NCBI RefSeq assembly: GCF_000243415.2
Contig: NZ_KI912270.1
Coordinates: 6,343,837 to 6,407,836, forward strand
Length of the DNA stretch: 64,000 nucleotides
Direction: 5' to 3'
From: Mycolicibacterium tusciae JS617
GTDB taxonomy: Bacteria > Actinomycetota > Actinomycetes > Mycobacteriales > Mycobacteriaceae
The position numbers were made by a program, and so were the translations under genes. Every line of letters begins with the position of its first letter. The stretch's first letter is position 1. Shown here piece by piece: positions 56,843 to 64,000 of this stretch. The notes under the pieces were generated by a model. It was not told where the DNA came from, did not search any database, and was given only the letters and a program-made list of their open reading frames with translations.

Positions 56843-56894
56843 TGTCGCCGCCGGGGCGGCTCCGGTGTCTGATGTCGCCGCCAGGCCCCTGCAC
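56835..56894 (+). repeat. 30-bp imperfect tandem repeat at the 5' end of ptpA
   Basis: Two units, 56835-56864 and 56865-56894, share GTGTCTRATGTCGCCGCC. The second unit also shares GATGTCGCCGCC and GGCCCCT, separated by a single base, with the reverse strand of the lipA 3' repeat. Confidence 0.8.
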
Positions 56895-57371
56895 ATCACC
56901 TTCATCTGCTCGGGCAACATCTGTCGCTCGCCGATGGCGGAGAAGATGTTCGCGCACCAGATCAACGAGCGCGGCCTGGCGCACGCCGTGCGGGTGACGA
57001 GCGCCGGGACCGGCGGGTGGCACGCGGGCGAACCGGCGGACCGAAGAGCCACCCACGTCCTGCGCGCACACGGCTACCCCACATCGCACTCTGCGGCGCA
57101 GATCGACGACGACCATCTGTCCGCCGACCTTGTCATCGCACTAGGCCGAAATCACGTCAGGATCCTGTCGGAGATGGGCGTCGAGGCGGACCGGCTCCGG
57201 ATGCTGCGATCCTTCGACCCACGGCAAGGGGCACATGCCCACGACGTCGAGGATCCCTACTACGGCGGCCACGACGACTTCGAGGACGTCTACACCGTGA
57301 TCGACGCGTCCCTGCCCGGCCTTCATCGGTGGGTCGACGAGCAGCTCACCGCCCGGGGAATCGCAAGCTGA
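56835..57371 (+). CDS. ptpA: Low-molecular-weight protein-tyrosine phosphatase
   Basis: A 178-residue LMW-PTP. The P-loop is FICSGNICRSPMAEKM (CX5R, Cys and Arg in the catalytic site, about residues 25-35), and the general acid Asp is in VEDPYYGGHDDFEDVY. M. tuberculosis PtpA is secreted and blocks phagosome acidification; in a saprophyte the role may differ. The first 20 residues are a two-copy repeat (SNVAAGAAPV and SDVAARPL) encoded by a 30-bp tandem repeat. GGAGGT favours the GTG at 56835 over 56865. Its stop overlaps the next ATG as TGATG. Confidence 0.92.
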   Translation: MSNVAAGAAPVSDVAARPLHITFICSGNICRSPMAEKMFAHQINERGLAHAVRVTSAGTGGWHAGEPADRRATHVLRAHGYPTSHSAAQIDDDHLSADLVIALGRNHVRILSEMGVEADRLRMLRSFDPRQGAHAHDVEDPYYGGHDDFEDVYTVIDASLPGLHRWVDEQLTARGIAS

Positions 57372-58198
57372 TGAAACGTCTGGCGTTCCTGCTGCGGCCG
57401 TCCTGGCTGGTCCTGTTCGTCGTGGTGGTCGCGTTCGCCTACCTGTGTTTCACCGTGTTGGCGCCCTGGCAGCTCGGAAAGAACACCAAGACGTCGCGGG
57501 AGAACAACCAGATCTCGCACTCCTTGACCGTGGCACCGGTGCCGGTGACAACGCTTTTACCGCACCAGGATTCGTCGGCGCCGAATGAACAGTGGCGCCA
57601 GGTCACCGCCACCGGAACGTACCTACCCGATGCCCAGGTGCTGGCCCGGTTGAGGTCGATAGAGGGCGAACCAGCCTTCGAGGTGTTGGTGCCTTTCGCC
57701 GTCGAGGGCGGTCCGACAGTGCTCGTCAACCGCGGCTACGTACGCCCCGAAGGGGGCTCGAAAGTGCCCGCGATTGCTGCGCCGCCCACGGGATCAGTGA
57801 CCATCACCGCCCGGCTGCGGGATTCCGAAGGGCGGGTGCAGGGCAAGGAGCCGTTCGGGCCGGACGGCGCGCAGCAGGTCTACTCGATCAACCTCGAGCA
57901 GATCTCCGCGGTCACCGGGGTACCACTGGCCGGCTCGTACCTGCAGTTGGTCGAGGATCAGCCCGGCGGACTCGGCGTGATCGGGCTGCCGAACCTCGAT
58001 GCCGGTCCGTTCCTGTCGTACGGCATCCAGTGGATCGCGTTCGGCATCATCGCGCCGATCGGCCTTGGTTACTTCATCCGCGCCGAGATCCTGCAGCGGC
58101 GACGGGAGAAGGCCGCCAAGGACGCCGCGGACGCCAAGCCGGATGCGCCCGTCACGACCCAGGCGAAGCTGGCCGACCGTTACGGCCGGCGGCGCTGA
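57371..58198 (+). CDS. SURF1-like cytochrome oxidase assembly protein
   Basis: A 275-residue membrane protein with one helix near the N-terminus (about residues 12-33) and one near the C-terminus (about 216-238), enclosing a periplasmic SURF1 domain. Signatures are TVLAPWQLGKNTKT and VLVNRGYVRPEG, with SYGIQWIAFG in the last helix. SURF1 helps assemble haem a into the aa3 oxidase, so it works with CtaC and CtaF encoded at the left of the window. It overlaps ptpA as TGATG and the convergent cobD by 47 nt. Confidence 0.92.
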   Translation: MKRLAFLLRPSWLVLFVVVVAFAYLCFTVLAPWQLGKNTKTSRENNQISHSLTVAPVPVTTLLPHQDSSAPNEQWRQVTATGTYLPDAQVLARLRSIEGEPAFEVLVPFAVEGGPTVLVNRGYVRPEGGSKVPAIAAPPTGSVTITARLRDSEGRVQGKEPFGPDGAQQVYSINLEQISAVTGVPLAGSYLQLVEDQPGGLGVIGLPNLDAGPFLSYGIQWIAFGIIAPIGLGYFIRAEILQRRREKAAKDAADAKPDAPVTTQAKLADRYGRRR

Positions 58199-59123
58199 GG
58201 ACCAGCGCCACGATCGCGGTCGCCACCTGCACGGCACGTGACAGGCGCACGGCTCGCGCAAGGTCGGAAACCGACGGTGGCCTACCGTCGCCGAGTGTCG
58301 GCCGGATTTCGAGTTGGTGGGCGTACTGGGTCGGACCACCCAACCGCACTCCCAGCGCGCCGGCGAAGGCGGCCTCCACGACACCGGCGTTCGGGCTGGG
58401 ATGACGTGCCGCGTCGCGCCGCCATGCCCGCCACGCTCCGACGGGTGACCCACCGACCACCGGTGCACACACGACGACCAGGACAGCCGTGGCGCGGGCG
58501 GCGACGAAGTTGGCGGCATCGTCGAAACGCGCTGCAGCCCAGCCAAATCGGTCATAACGCGGCGAGCGGTGACCGATCATCGCGTCCAGGGTGTTGGCGC
58601 CGCGGTAGACCAGGATCGCGGGAACGCCGCCCACGGCGCCCCACAACAGCGGGGCGACCTGCGCATCGGAGGTGTTCTCCGCGACCGACTCCAGCGTCGC
58701 CCGGGTCAGGTCGTCGGCATCGAGGACGGACGGATCCCGTCCGCACAACGACGGCAGCAGGCGCCGGGCCGACTCGATGTCTCCCGCCGCGAGGTGAGTC
58801 GCCATCCGGTCGCCGGTACGGGTGAGCGACGTTCCACCCAGTGCCACAAAGGTCGCCGCGGCGGTGGTCGCTGCGATCGGCCGTCCCCTGCCTCCGGTTA
58901 CCCGCTCGATCAGCATGCCGGCCGCGCCGAGGGCCCCGAGCAGAGCCGCGGTGTGCACCACACCGGCGGCGCGGGTGTCCGCGTAGCTCAGCCGCTCGAA
59001 AGCCGCTGCGCCGCGGCCAAACAGCGCGACCGGATGACCCCGGCGAGGGTCACCGAACAGCAGGTCGGCCAGCCACCCCGCCGCGATTCCGGCGACGCGG
59101 CCGCGACGGCGAGGCGAGATCAC
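58152..59123 (-). CDS. cobD: Adenosylcobinamide-phosphate synthase
   Basis: A 323-residue polytopic membrane enzyme (CobD/CbiB) that attaches aminopropanol phosphate to adenosylcobyric acid. LLFGDPRRGHPVALFGRG near residue 22 and LESVAENTSDAQVAPLLW near 144 are the family signatures, and GANTLDAMIGHRS follows. The start is a GTG. It belongs to the same pathway as cobU-cobT-cobS and cobC in this window. Its 3' end overlaps the SURF1 gene tail to tail by 47 nt. Confidence 0.93.
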   Translation of the reverse strand: MISPRRRGRVAGIAAGWLADLLFGDPRRGHPVALFGRGAAAFERLSYADTRAAGVVHTAALLGALGAAGMLIERVTGGRGRPIAATTAAATFVALGGTSLTRTGDRMATHLAAGDIESARRLLPSLCGRDPSVLDADDLTRATLESVAENTSDAQVAPLLWGAVGGVPAILVYRGANTLDAMIGHRSPRYDRFGWAAARFDDAANFVAARATAVLVVVCAPVVGGSPVGAWRAWRRDAARHPSPNAGVVEAAFAGALGVRLGGPTQYAHQLEIRPTLGDGRPPSVSDLARAVRLSRAVQVATAIVALVLSAAGRNGRPASPGS

Positions 59124-59228
59124 CCCGGCAGCGTCTCACAAAGCGGTGTACTCGCAATCACCGGTAATGCCGCCCAGCGCAGTCGGGGGGTCCATGATCA
59201 CGACAGACACAACAACGAGGAGTCCGCC

Positions 59229-59624
59229 ATGCCCTTTCCAGCGCTCAACCACGTGGCAGTGACAGTGCGTGACCTCGAGGTCAGCGGTCCTTGGTACCGG
59301 GCCTTGCTCGAGACCGAACCGGTCCTCGACGAGCACACCGATGCCGGGTTCCACCATCTGGTGTGGGCTTTCGACAACGGCACCCTGTTCGGCATCCACC
59401 AGCATGATCAGCAGGCGCCCGACGAGCGATTCGCCGAGTCCCGGGTCGGGCTGGACCACGTCGGCTTCGGATGCGCGAACCGCGCCGAACTCGAGGGGTG
59501 GGTCACTCGGCTGGAGGAACTGGGGATCGAGCACGGCGGAATCGTCGACGAGGGCTACGGGTCGGGCCTGAGTTTCCGCGATCCCGACGGCATTGCGCTG
59601 GAGTTCTTCGCGCCGCCGAGCTGA
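59229..59624 (+). CDS. VOC family protein
   Basis: A 131-residue vicinal oxygen chelate protein. Probable metal ligands are His8 (LNHVAVTVRD), His in LDHVGFGCAN and Glu in GIALEFFAP at the end, which fits an active glyoxalase or dioxygenase-type fold. AGGAG lies upstream of the ATG. The substrate is unknown. It is divergent from cobD with a gap of about 105 nt in which I see no gene. Confidence 0.88.
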   Translation: MPFPALNHVAVTVRDLEVSGPWYRALLETEPVLDEHTDAGFHHLVWAFDNGTLFGIHQHDQQAPDERFAESRVGLDHVGFGCANRAELEGWVTRLEELGIEHGGIVDEGYGSGLSFRDPDGIALEFFAPPS

Positions 59625-59701
59625 ATCTATGGGGAAGTCCACTATCCGCATCTTTTGGGCGGCCGCGCACTGACGTCGTACCGGATCAACGTGTACGCCG
59701 C

Positions 59702-60772
59702 CTACCCCAGGTTGACGACGGTGCCCGACGCCGGGTCGACCTTCCCGTCCAGCAGCTCGAGGTAGGCCCGCCGGATGTCCTCCTCGGTCGAAATCCCCTC
59801 GATCCGAAGCCAACCGGCGGCCCACTGTGCGAACGGCGTCCACGATTCGGCGACCTTACGGTCAAGCTCCGCGGTCCCCCAGTCGTTACCACGCTTGGTG
59901 ATCCGATCGGGCGCGAAGAAGAACGTCGGCCTGGGACCCGCGAGTTCGCCTGCCCCCTGCGCTATTTGGGTCCAGTGGGTCGCGCCGACGGTGGAGCTGT
60001 GTGCCAGCCGACCGCCATAGTGGGCGTGAACATCAGTGCGTACCGCGCCGTCCCCCGAGATGTCGACGTACACCGCCCGCTCCCCGGGGAGCTCCGACAC
60101 CGACTCGTACAGGCACACCGAGTCGTAGATGTTCAGGCCTTCGACAAACTCGCGGTTGCCTTCCGATGTCAGGCCCACGACGTTGATGCCGTCGCGCTTG
60201 GCGAGCAGATAGGCCGCGATGATGGCCGTCTTCGACGACGCACTGGAGATGACGATCGTGTCGGCGTCGAAGAAACTCTCGTCGGCGAGGAAATCATCGA
60301 TCAGGAACGACGTGAAGAAGAGCGGGAAGAACAGGATGTGCTCGGCCTCGCGGTCGGCCGAATAGACGGGGTCGGTCTCGATGTCGCGGTAACCCTGGTA
60401 GGCCGACGGCAGATTGGCCCGGTGCGGCGCGGCGTCGAAGAAGCCCTTCTCGTTGATGCGGGCCGGGACGACCACCAGGTGGGTGGCGCACGGCAGGTAG
60501 CCGTAGACCCGCATGCCCTCCGGCACACCGGAATTCCGGGACTCCTCGACGTGGGCGTAGCCCCAGACGTTCAGCTTGCCCCAGCCCGGTTCCGACGCCG
60601 GGAAGAAGTCCCAGTAGTTCATCGCGTCACCGAACACCGCGTAGGTGATGTTGTTCGCGGTCAGCCCGAACGCCTCGATGCGGAGCAGCGCCTCGCCGTC
60701 GGCCAGCGGCGGCGGGTCACCGTTGACGATGCGGGTGTCGTGTAGATCCTTGCGGTTCAGCTCGAAGTCCAC
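59702..60772 (-). CDS. DUF2855 family protein
   Basis: A 356-residue protein of the DUF2855 family, whose fold is like that of MDR-type reductases. It starts VDFELNRKDLHDT; EALLRIEAFGLTANNITYAV resembles the MDR N-terminal barrel, and TIVISSASSKTAIIAAYLL occupies the place of the nucleotide-binding helix but without the usual Gly pattern. Function unknown. I prefer the GTG at 60772; an ATG at 60805 would overlap the nitroreductase gene by 23 nt. It lies 10 nt downstream of that gene, on the same strand. Confidence 0.85.
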   Translation of the reverse strand: MDFELNRKDLHDTRIVNGDPPPLADGEALLRIEAFGLTANNITYAVFGDAMNYWDFFPASEPGWGKLNVWGYAHVEESRNSGVPEGMRVYGYLPCATHLVVVPARINEKGFFDAAPHRANLPSAYQGYRDIETDPVYSADREAEHILFFPLFFTSFLIDDFLADESFFDADTIVISSASSKTAIIAAYLLAKRDGINVVGLTSEGNREFVEGLNIYDSVCLYESVSELPGERAVYVDISGDGAVRTDVHAHYGGRLAHSSTVGATHWTQIAQGAGELAGPRPTFFFAPDRITKRGNDWGTAELDRKVAESWTPFAQWAAGWLRIEGISTEEDIRRAYLELLDGKVDPASGTVVNLG

Positions 60773-60782
60773 GCAACCAGCT

Positions 60783-61436
60783 TTACATAAACGCGCGGTT
60801 GCCATACCGGTCGAGTGAAACCAGCTCTCCGACCGGTCGCCGTGTCGTGGGCCCGTACTTGCCGATCGGCCAGCCCATCGGGATCACCGCACATGGGGTG
60901 ACATTCCACGGCAGTCCCAACGCGCGCCGTGCCAGCAGCTTGCTCCACAGCGGAATGGTGATCAGCGCCGCGCCCAACCCGGCGGCGCGTGCGGCCAACA
61001 AGAGGTTCTGCACAGCCGGGTAGATCGAACCGTAGGCACTGGTAACCGCGACGGGCGGCCACGGCGGGACGACACCTTTGAGGCACGCGACGATCACCAC
61101 GGGAATGTCGTCGAAGTGTTCGACCTGCCACCGCACGGCCTTCTCGTTGCGGAGCATCTTCTCGTCCATCCGGCTGCCGAGCGCGCGCTTGTACATTTCG
61201 CCGCCGAAATTGATGGCCGTGCGGTTCAAGCGGCCGAGTTTCGCAACGACCTCGCGGTCCTTGACGACGATGAACTCCCAGTTCTGCGCGTTGGAGCCCG
61301 TCGGAGCCTTCATGGCCAGCTCGAGAATATGGAGCACCAGCGCGTCGTCCACTGGATCACTCTTGATCCGGCGGATCGCCCTCTGAGTGCGCATCGCCTC
61401 TTCGAGCGACATGGTCAGGGGTTCTTGTTGCGTCAT
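60783..61436 (-). CDS. Nitroreductase family protein
   Basis: A 217-residue flavin-dependent enzyme. RTQRAIRRIKSDPVDD is the first FMN contact, AMKAPTGSNAQNWEFIVV the second, and AVQNLLLAARAAGLGAALIT the helix over the flavin; MGWPIGKYGPTTRRPV is near the end. Many members reduce nitro compounds, quinones or other acceptors; the true substrate is unknown. ATG at 61436 is preferred over a GTG two codons earlier. It is the first gene of a leftward pair with DUF2855. Confidence 0.9.
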   Translation of the reverse strand: MTQQEPLTMSLEEAMRTQRAIRRIKSDPVDDALVLHILELAMKAPTGSNAQNWEFIVVKDREVVAKLGRLNRTAINFGGEMYKRALGSRMDEKMLRNEKAVRWQVEHFDDIPVVIVACLKGVVPPWPPVAVTSAYGSIYPAVQNLLLAARAAGLGAALITIPLWSKLLARRALGLPWNVTPCAVIPMGWPIGKYGPTTRRPVGELVSLDRYGNRAFM

Positions 61437-61525
61437 GACCACAATCCCAGCACGGTCAGCATTCAGATAAACGGGATGGGTGCGTGGGCCCGAGCTGAAT
61501 CGCGACTAGCGCCCGTGCCTGAGGT

Positions 61526-61897
61526 CTACTGCAGGGCCACGGGCACGGTCATCATCAGCACGACCAACATCAGTACCAGCAGAAACCAGCCGGCACCCTG
61601 CCAGATCCACCAGCGACCCCGTGCCCGCCAGACCTGGTACGTGCGCACGACGGCCCCTACGCCGCCGAGCAGCAGAATCAGCGGAGAGCCGATCCCGAGC
61701 AGGTTTCGTTGAACCTGGCTGCACTGCGCTAGCGCCTCGTCACCGGTCCCTGACTTGCAGCCACCCACCGACAGCAGTCCCAAGACCAGAACCAACACTG
61801 CGACAGCCACAACCACGCCCACGAAACGGACGGCGGCGGCGAACGTACGCTTCGCTTGTTCTCCGTGCGAGCCGGACGACATCGCCGGAGTGTTCAT
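61526..61897 (-). CDS. Small hypothetical membrane protein
   Basis: A 123-residue protein with three hydrophobic helices at about residues 23-46, 69-86 and 102-121. An external loop between the first two (GGCKSGTGDEALAQCSQVQ) has two cysteines that could form a disulfide; the second loop is rich in Arg and Trp (VWRARGRWWIWQ) and probably cytoplasmic. I do not recognise a family. It stands alone between the nitroreductase and SPFH genes, with gaps of about 90-100 nt on each side. Confidence 0.65.
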   Translation of the reverse strand: MNTPAMSSGSHGEQAKRTFAAAVRFVGVVVAVAVLVLVLGLLSVGGCKSGTGDEALAQCSQVQRNLLGIGSPLILLLGGVGAVVRTYQVWRARGRWWIWQGAGWFLLVLMLVVLMMTVPVALQ

Positions 61898-61996
61898 AGT
61901 TGAGCGATTACCCTACGCGCACGCGCCGTCGTCGCTGCGGTTTCCGTGAGTCGTCATGTGGTCTTTATTTTCCGGTCGGACTGGGGCCGGTTCGGA

Positions 61997-62875
61997 CTAC
62001 TGGCTGAGCCGGAAAGGCTGGCCTGCAACGCTTTCGAGTGGCAGACCGCGGGGATCGTCGGGGATCTTCTGTATGTCTACGCGCGAAGTCTCGCCGTTGG
62101 GTAGCGCGGCGCCTATCTTTTGAGGGGTGGCCTTCTCCAAAAACCGGAGCAGTTCGACGGGGAACGGGAGCACCAGAGTCGAGTTCTTCTCGGCGGCGAC
62201 CTCGACGACGGTCTGCAAGAGCCTCAGTTGTAGCGATGCCGGGTGTTCAGCCATGACCTCTGCGGCTTCGGCGAGTTTGGCAGATGCCTGCAGTTCGCCG
62301 TCGGCTGTGATGACTCGTGCCCGTCGCTCACGCTCGGCCTCCGCTTGGCGTGACATCGACCTTTTCATCGAATCGGGCAGGACGACGTCCTTGATTTCGA
62401 CCCGGTCGATGTGCACCCCCCAGTCGAGCGCGGGGCTGTCGATCATCAATTCCAGGCCCTGGTTGAGGCGTTCGCGATTGGACAGCAGGTCATCCAGGTC
62501 GCTCTTACCGATGATCGAACGCAGCGATGTCTGTGCGACCTGGCCGATGGCCGACATGTAATCCTGGATGTCGACCGCGACACGCACCGGGTCGGAAACA
62601 TTGAAGTAGATGACGGCATCCACGCGGACAGTCACGTTGTCGCGGGTGATGCCGTCCTGCGCCGGAATGGGCATCGTGACGATCTGCATGTTGACTTTTG
62701 AGAGGCGATCGGCGATCGGAACTAGCATCGTCAGTCCCGGCGGGCGGATGCTGGTTTGTACACGACCGAATCGGAACACGACGCCTCGTTCATACTGTTT
62801 GATCACGCGCAGGTTGGTTCCCAGCCAGAGCGCACCAAGGCCCAACGCGACGGCCACTGCGTAGACGACGGTCAT
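61997..62875 (-). CDS. SPFH/band 7 (slipin-like) membrane protein
   Basis: A 292-residue slipin. A single N-terminal helix (about residues 3-22) precedes the band 7 domain: LRVIKQYERGVVFRFGRVQ, TRDNVTVRVDAVIYFNVSDP and the coiled helix SMSRQAEAERERRARVITAD. Such proteins form membrane rings or scaffolds and are often stress related. GGAG lies 7 nt before the ATG at 62875, and I prefer this to the frame start at 62950. No partner NfeD gene is adjacent. Confidence 0.9.
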   Translation of the reverse strand: MTVVYAVAVALGLGALWLGTNLRVIKQYERGVVFRFGRVQTSIRPPGLTMLVPIADRLSKVNMQIVTMPIPAQDGITRDNVTVRVDAVIYFNVSDPVRVAVDIQDYMSAIGQVAQTSLRSIIGKSDLDDLLSNRERLNQGLELMIDSPALDWGVHIDRVEIKDVVLPDSMKRSMSRQAEAERERRARVITADGELQASAKLAEAAEVMAEHPASLQLRLLQTVVEVAAEKNSTLVLPFPVELLRFLEKATPQKIGAALPNGETSRVDIQKIPDDPRGLPLESVAGQPFRLSQ

Positions 62876-62999
62876 CTTTTTCTCCGTTCCGCCCGGGCTG
62901 CGATTGTCGGTACTCGTTGTGAGCTCGGGCTCTAATCGTGGTGAAAGCATCAGGCCTCTCGACAGAGCGGTCGGGCTCCCACCGTTGCGGGTGCCGCAC

Positions 63000-63329
63000 C
63001 TACGCGGCGACCTCGATCAAGGCTGACAGCGCGGCGGGACGCAAAACAGGATCGGTCCGGCGCGCAATCGTGGTATCGAAAGCCGCGGTACGCGGCAGCG
63101 GCGCACGCTGCCGGCTTCGGACTTCGGTCTCGGTGAGCGTGCGTGGTGCCAACAGCACACATCCCGTGATCGCGGCCGCAGCCAACAGCGCTCTAGTCCT
63201 CGCCCGCTGGCGGGCAATGTCGGTCACCTGCGGCTCCTCACTACCTAAGAGACGCACCAATTCCGGGCTCTCCCAGCGCATTCGGCGCGCGATCTCACGC
63301 AGGGCCTGGTGTTCGTCGTCACTGAGCAA
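63000..63329 (-). CDS. DUF3040-like protein
   Basis: A 109-residue protein. The TTG at 63329 is taken as the start because AGGAGG lies 6 nt upstream and because DUF3040 proteins begin MLSxxEQ; here the text is LLSDDEHQALREIARRM. A basic region and one transmembrane helix (about residues 44-62, ALLAAAAITGCVLLAP) follow. DUF3040 proteins are small membrane proteins of actinobacteria with unknown role. Its start overlaps the last 11 nt of the upstream gene. Confidence 0.72.
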   Translation of the reverse strand: MLSDDEHQALREIARRMRWESPELVRLLGSEEPQVTDIARQRARTRALLAAAAITGCVLLAPRTLTETEVRSRQRAPLPRTAAFDTTIARRTDPVLRPAALSALIEVAA

Positions 63330-63891
63330 GACGCACCTCCTGAATTTCACTGACGCCGACGACGTCCCTGTCCCTGCGCGGCGCTCCACCTTCGGACTCC
63401 CAACGCTGGTGTGCCATGTGCGCGAATCGGCGATCTTGCGCCTCCCGCGGCCCGATCCCGAGCAATTCATCGGGTGTCGAAAAATCGTCAGGCTTCGATG
63501 CCGTCATCACAATCGTGTACGCCCGAATCGGGTTGGTGTAGGGAGGGACGACCAGCAAAACCACCCTGCCTCTATTGCCGATCACCGACACTGTGTTGGT
63601 CGAAGTAGTGCTGGAACCCTCGAGAATGGTGGTTTGGCCCCTGAACTCCATACGCAATGACTGTGGCGCCCAACCGATCTCGTCGTAGACAACTCGGTCG
63701 ACGGACCCTACCCGCGGTTCCAAGGCCGCGAGCAGCGGAGGTAGTTCAATGAACAACTGATCGGTCCGGGGCCACCAGGCGCCCTGCACAAACCCGCCGG
63801 TGCGATCGGCGGGCTTCACCCGCAATCGGAGATAGCCGAGTTTCGATAGGCGCGCTTGCGCCGTTCCGAAGGACAGACTTGGTGCGGACAT
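63319..63891 (-). CDS. DUF5994-like protein
   Basis: A 190-residue soluble protein beginning MSAPSLSFGTAQARLSKLGY. LRLRVKPADRTGGFVQGAWW and PRTDQLFIELPPLLAALEPR match the DUF5994 pattern, and VVLLVVPPYTNPIRAYTIV is a hydrophobic core strand pair rather than a membrane helix. Function unknown. GGGAG lies 8 nt before the ATG. It overlaps the DUF3040 gene by 11 nt, so the two are probably co-translated, with the SPFH gene further downstream on the same strand. Confidence 0.7.
   Translation of the reverse strand: MSAPSLSFGTAQARLSKLGYLRLRVKPADRTGGFVQGAWWPRTDQLFIELPPLLAALEPRVGSVDRVVYDEIGWAPQSLRMEFRGQTTILEGSSTTSTNTVSVIGNRGRVVLLVVPPYTNPIRAYTIVMTASKPDDFSTPDELLGIGPREAQDRRFAHMAHQRWESEGGAPRRDRDVVGVSEIQEVRLAQ
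63336..63341 (-). promoter_or_regulatory. Shine-Dalgarno site that decides the DUF3040 TTG start
   Basis: AGGAGG on the minus strand, 6 nt before the TTG at 63329. Confidence 0.7.
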
Positions 63892-64000
63892 GTACGGACT
63901 CCCGCCTGGAGGTATGCGATGAATGGGCAGATCGTGTTTCGAGTTAGGTTCATTCGCTCATAGATGCCGTCCTGTGCCGGGCCGTCCCGGCCGCCACTCT

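Overview
This window is a high-GC actinobacterial chromosome segment whose gene order closely follows the qcrB-ctaC-asnB-cobT-ilvE-gcvT-pepB-ephD-sucB-lipBA-glnA1-glnE-glnA2-panB-rnpB-ptpA-cobD block of Mycobacterium. MmpS3, EphD, CtaF, Hip1/CaeA-like protease, PtkA/PtpA and many DUF families typical of mycobacteria place it in the Mycobacteriaceae. The cobU-cobT-cobS run and several accessory insertions suggest a fast-growing Mycolicibacterium-like species, but no 16S or other species marker is present, so the species is not determined.

Layout. 1-3835: the end of qcrB, then a leftward group (DUF2561-like protein, mmpS3, ctaF, ctaC) belonging to the bc1-aa3 respiratory branch; the SURF1 assembly factor of the same branch lies far right at 57371. 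3941-8902: asnB, adenosine kinase, a secreted or membrane protein, an ErpA/HesB-like Fe-S carrier and a DUF3043 protein. 8920-11253: cobU-cobT-cobS (late cobalamin assembly). 11365-16619: a small exported DUF732 protein, ilvE, gcvT, a class III adenylate cyclase and leucyl aminopeptidase. 16682-19270: an IS30-family element whose transposase gene is split in frame by a complete IS110-family element. 19361-26820: ephD, a small conserved protein, the E2 subunit sucB/dlaT, an epimerase, lipB, lipA and a DUF4191 protein; E2, LipB and LipA form a lipoate-dependent group. 26847-29694: accessory DNA, namely a Tat-exported amidohydrolase and a DUF559 nuclease-like gene bracketed by two 57-bp palindromic repeats. 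29686-38205: the glutamine synthetase region (RDD protein, glnA1, DoxX, F420-type oxidoreductase, thioesterase, glnE, glnA2), with GlnR-like boxes before glnA1 and, more weakly, glnA2. 38266-45031: GNAT, CaeA-like protease, a WS/DGAT acyltransferase, panB, an enoyl-CoA hydratase-like protein and a CYTH-CHAD protein.

45011-52136 is an accessory-rich stretch: a GntR regulator translationally coupled to a tiny sigma-region-4 protein, RNase P RNA with a promoter overlapping that of an AraC regulator, a VOC protein and a methyltransferase, a three-gene DNA alkylation-repair group (Ogt, 2OG-Fe oxygenase, Ada-type zinc domain), and an XRE-cupin regulator divergent from a thioredoxin-reductase-like protein and a methyltransferase. 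52181-56151 is a tightly overlapping leftward operon (RNase H/phosphatase, coiled-coil zinc-ribbon protein, NIF3, CobC-like aminotransferase), followed by rightward ptkA-ptpA-SURF1 and leftward cobD. The right end (59229-63891) carries a VOC protein, DUF2855, a nitroreductase, a membrane protein, an SPFH protein, DUF3040 and a DUF5994-like protein.

The observations I rate highest are the repeat-bracketed DUF559 cassette, the IS110-in-IS30 nesting with a probable bridge-RNA region, and a short repeat placed in frame at the end of lipA and the start of ptpA. Many genes show a TANNNT hexamer 6-8 nt before the start codon, which suggests leaderless transcripts. Names and functions rest on recognition of families by eye; no database search was run.
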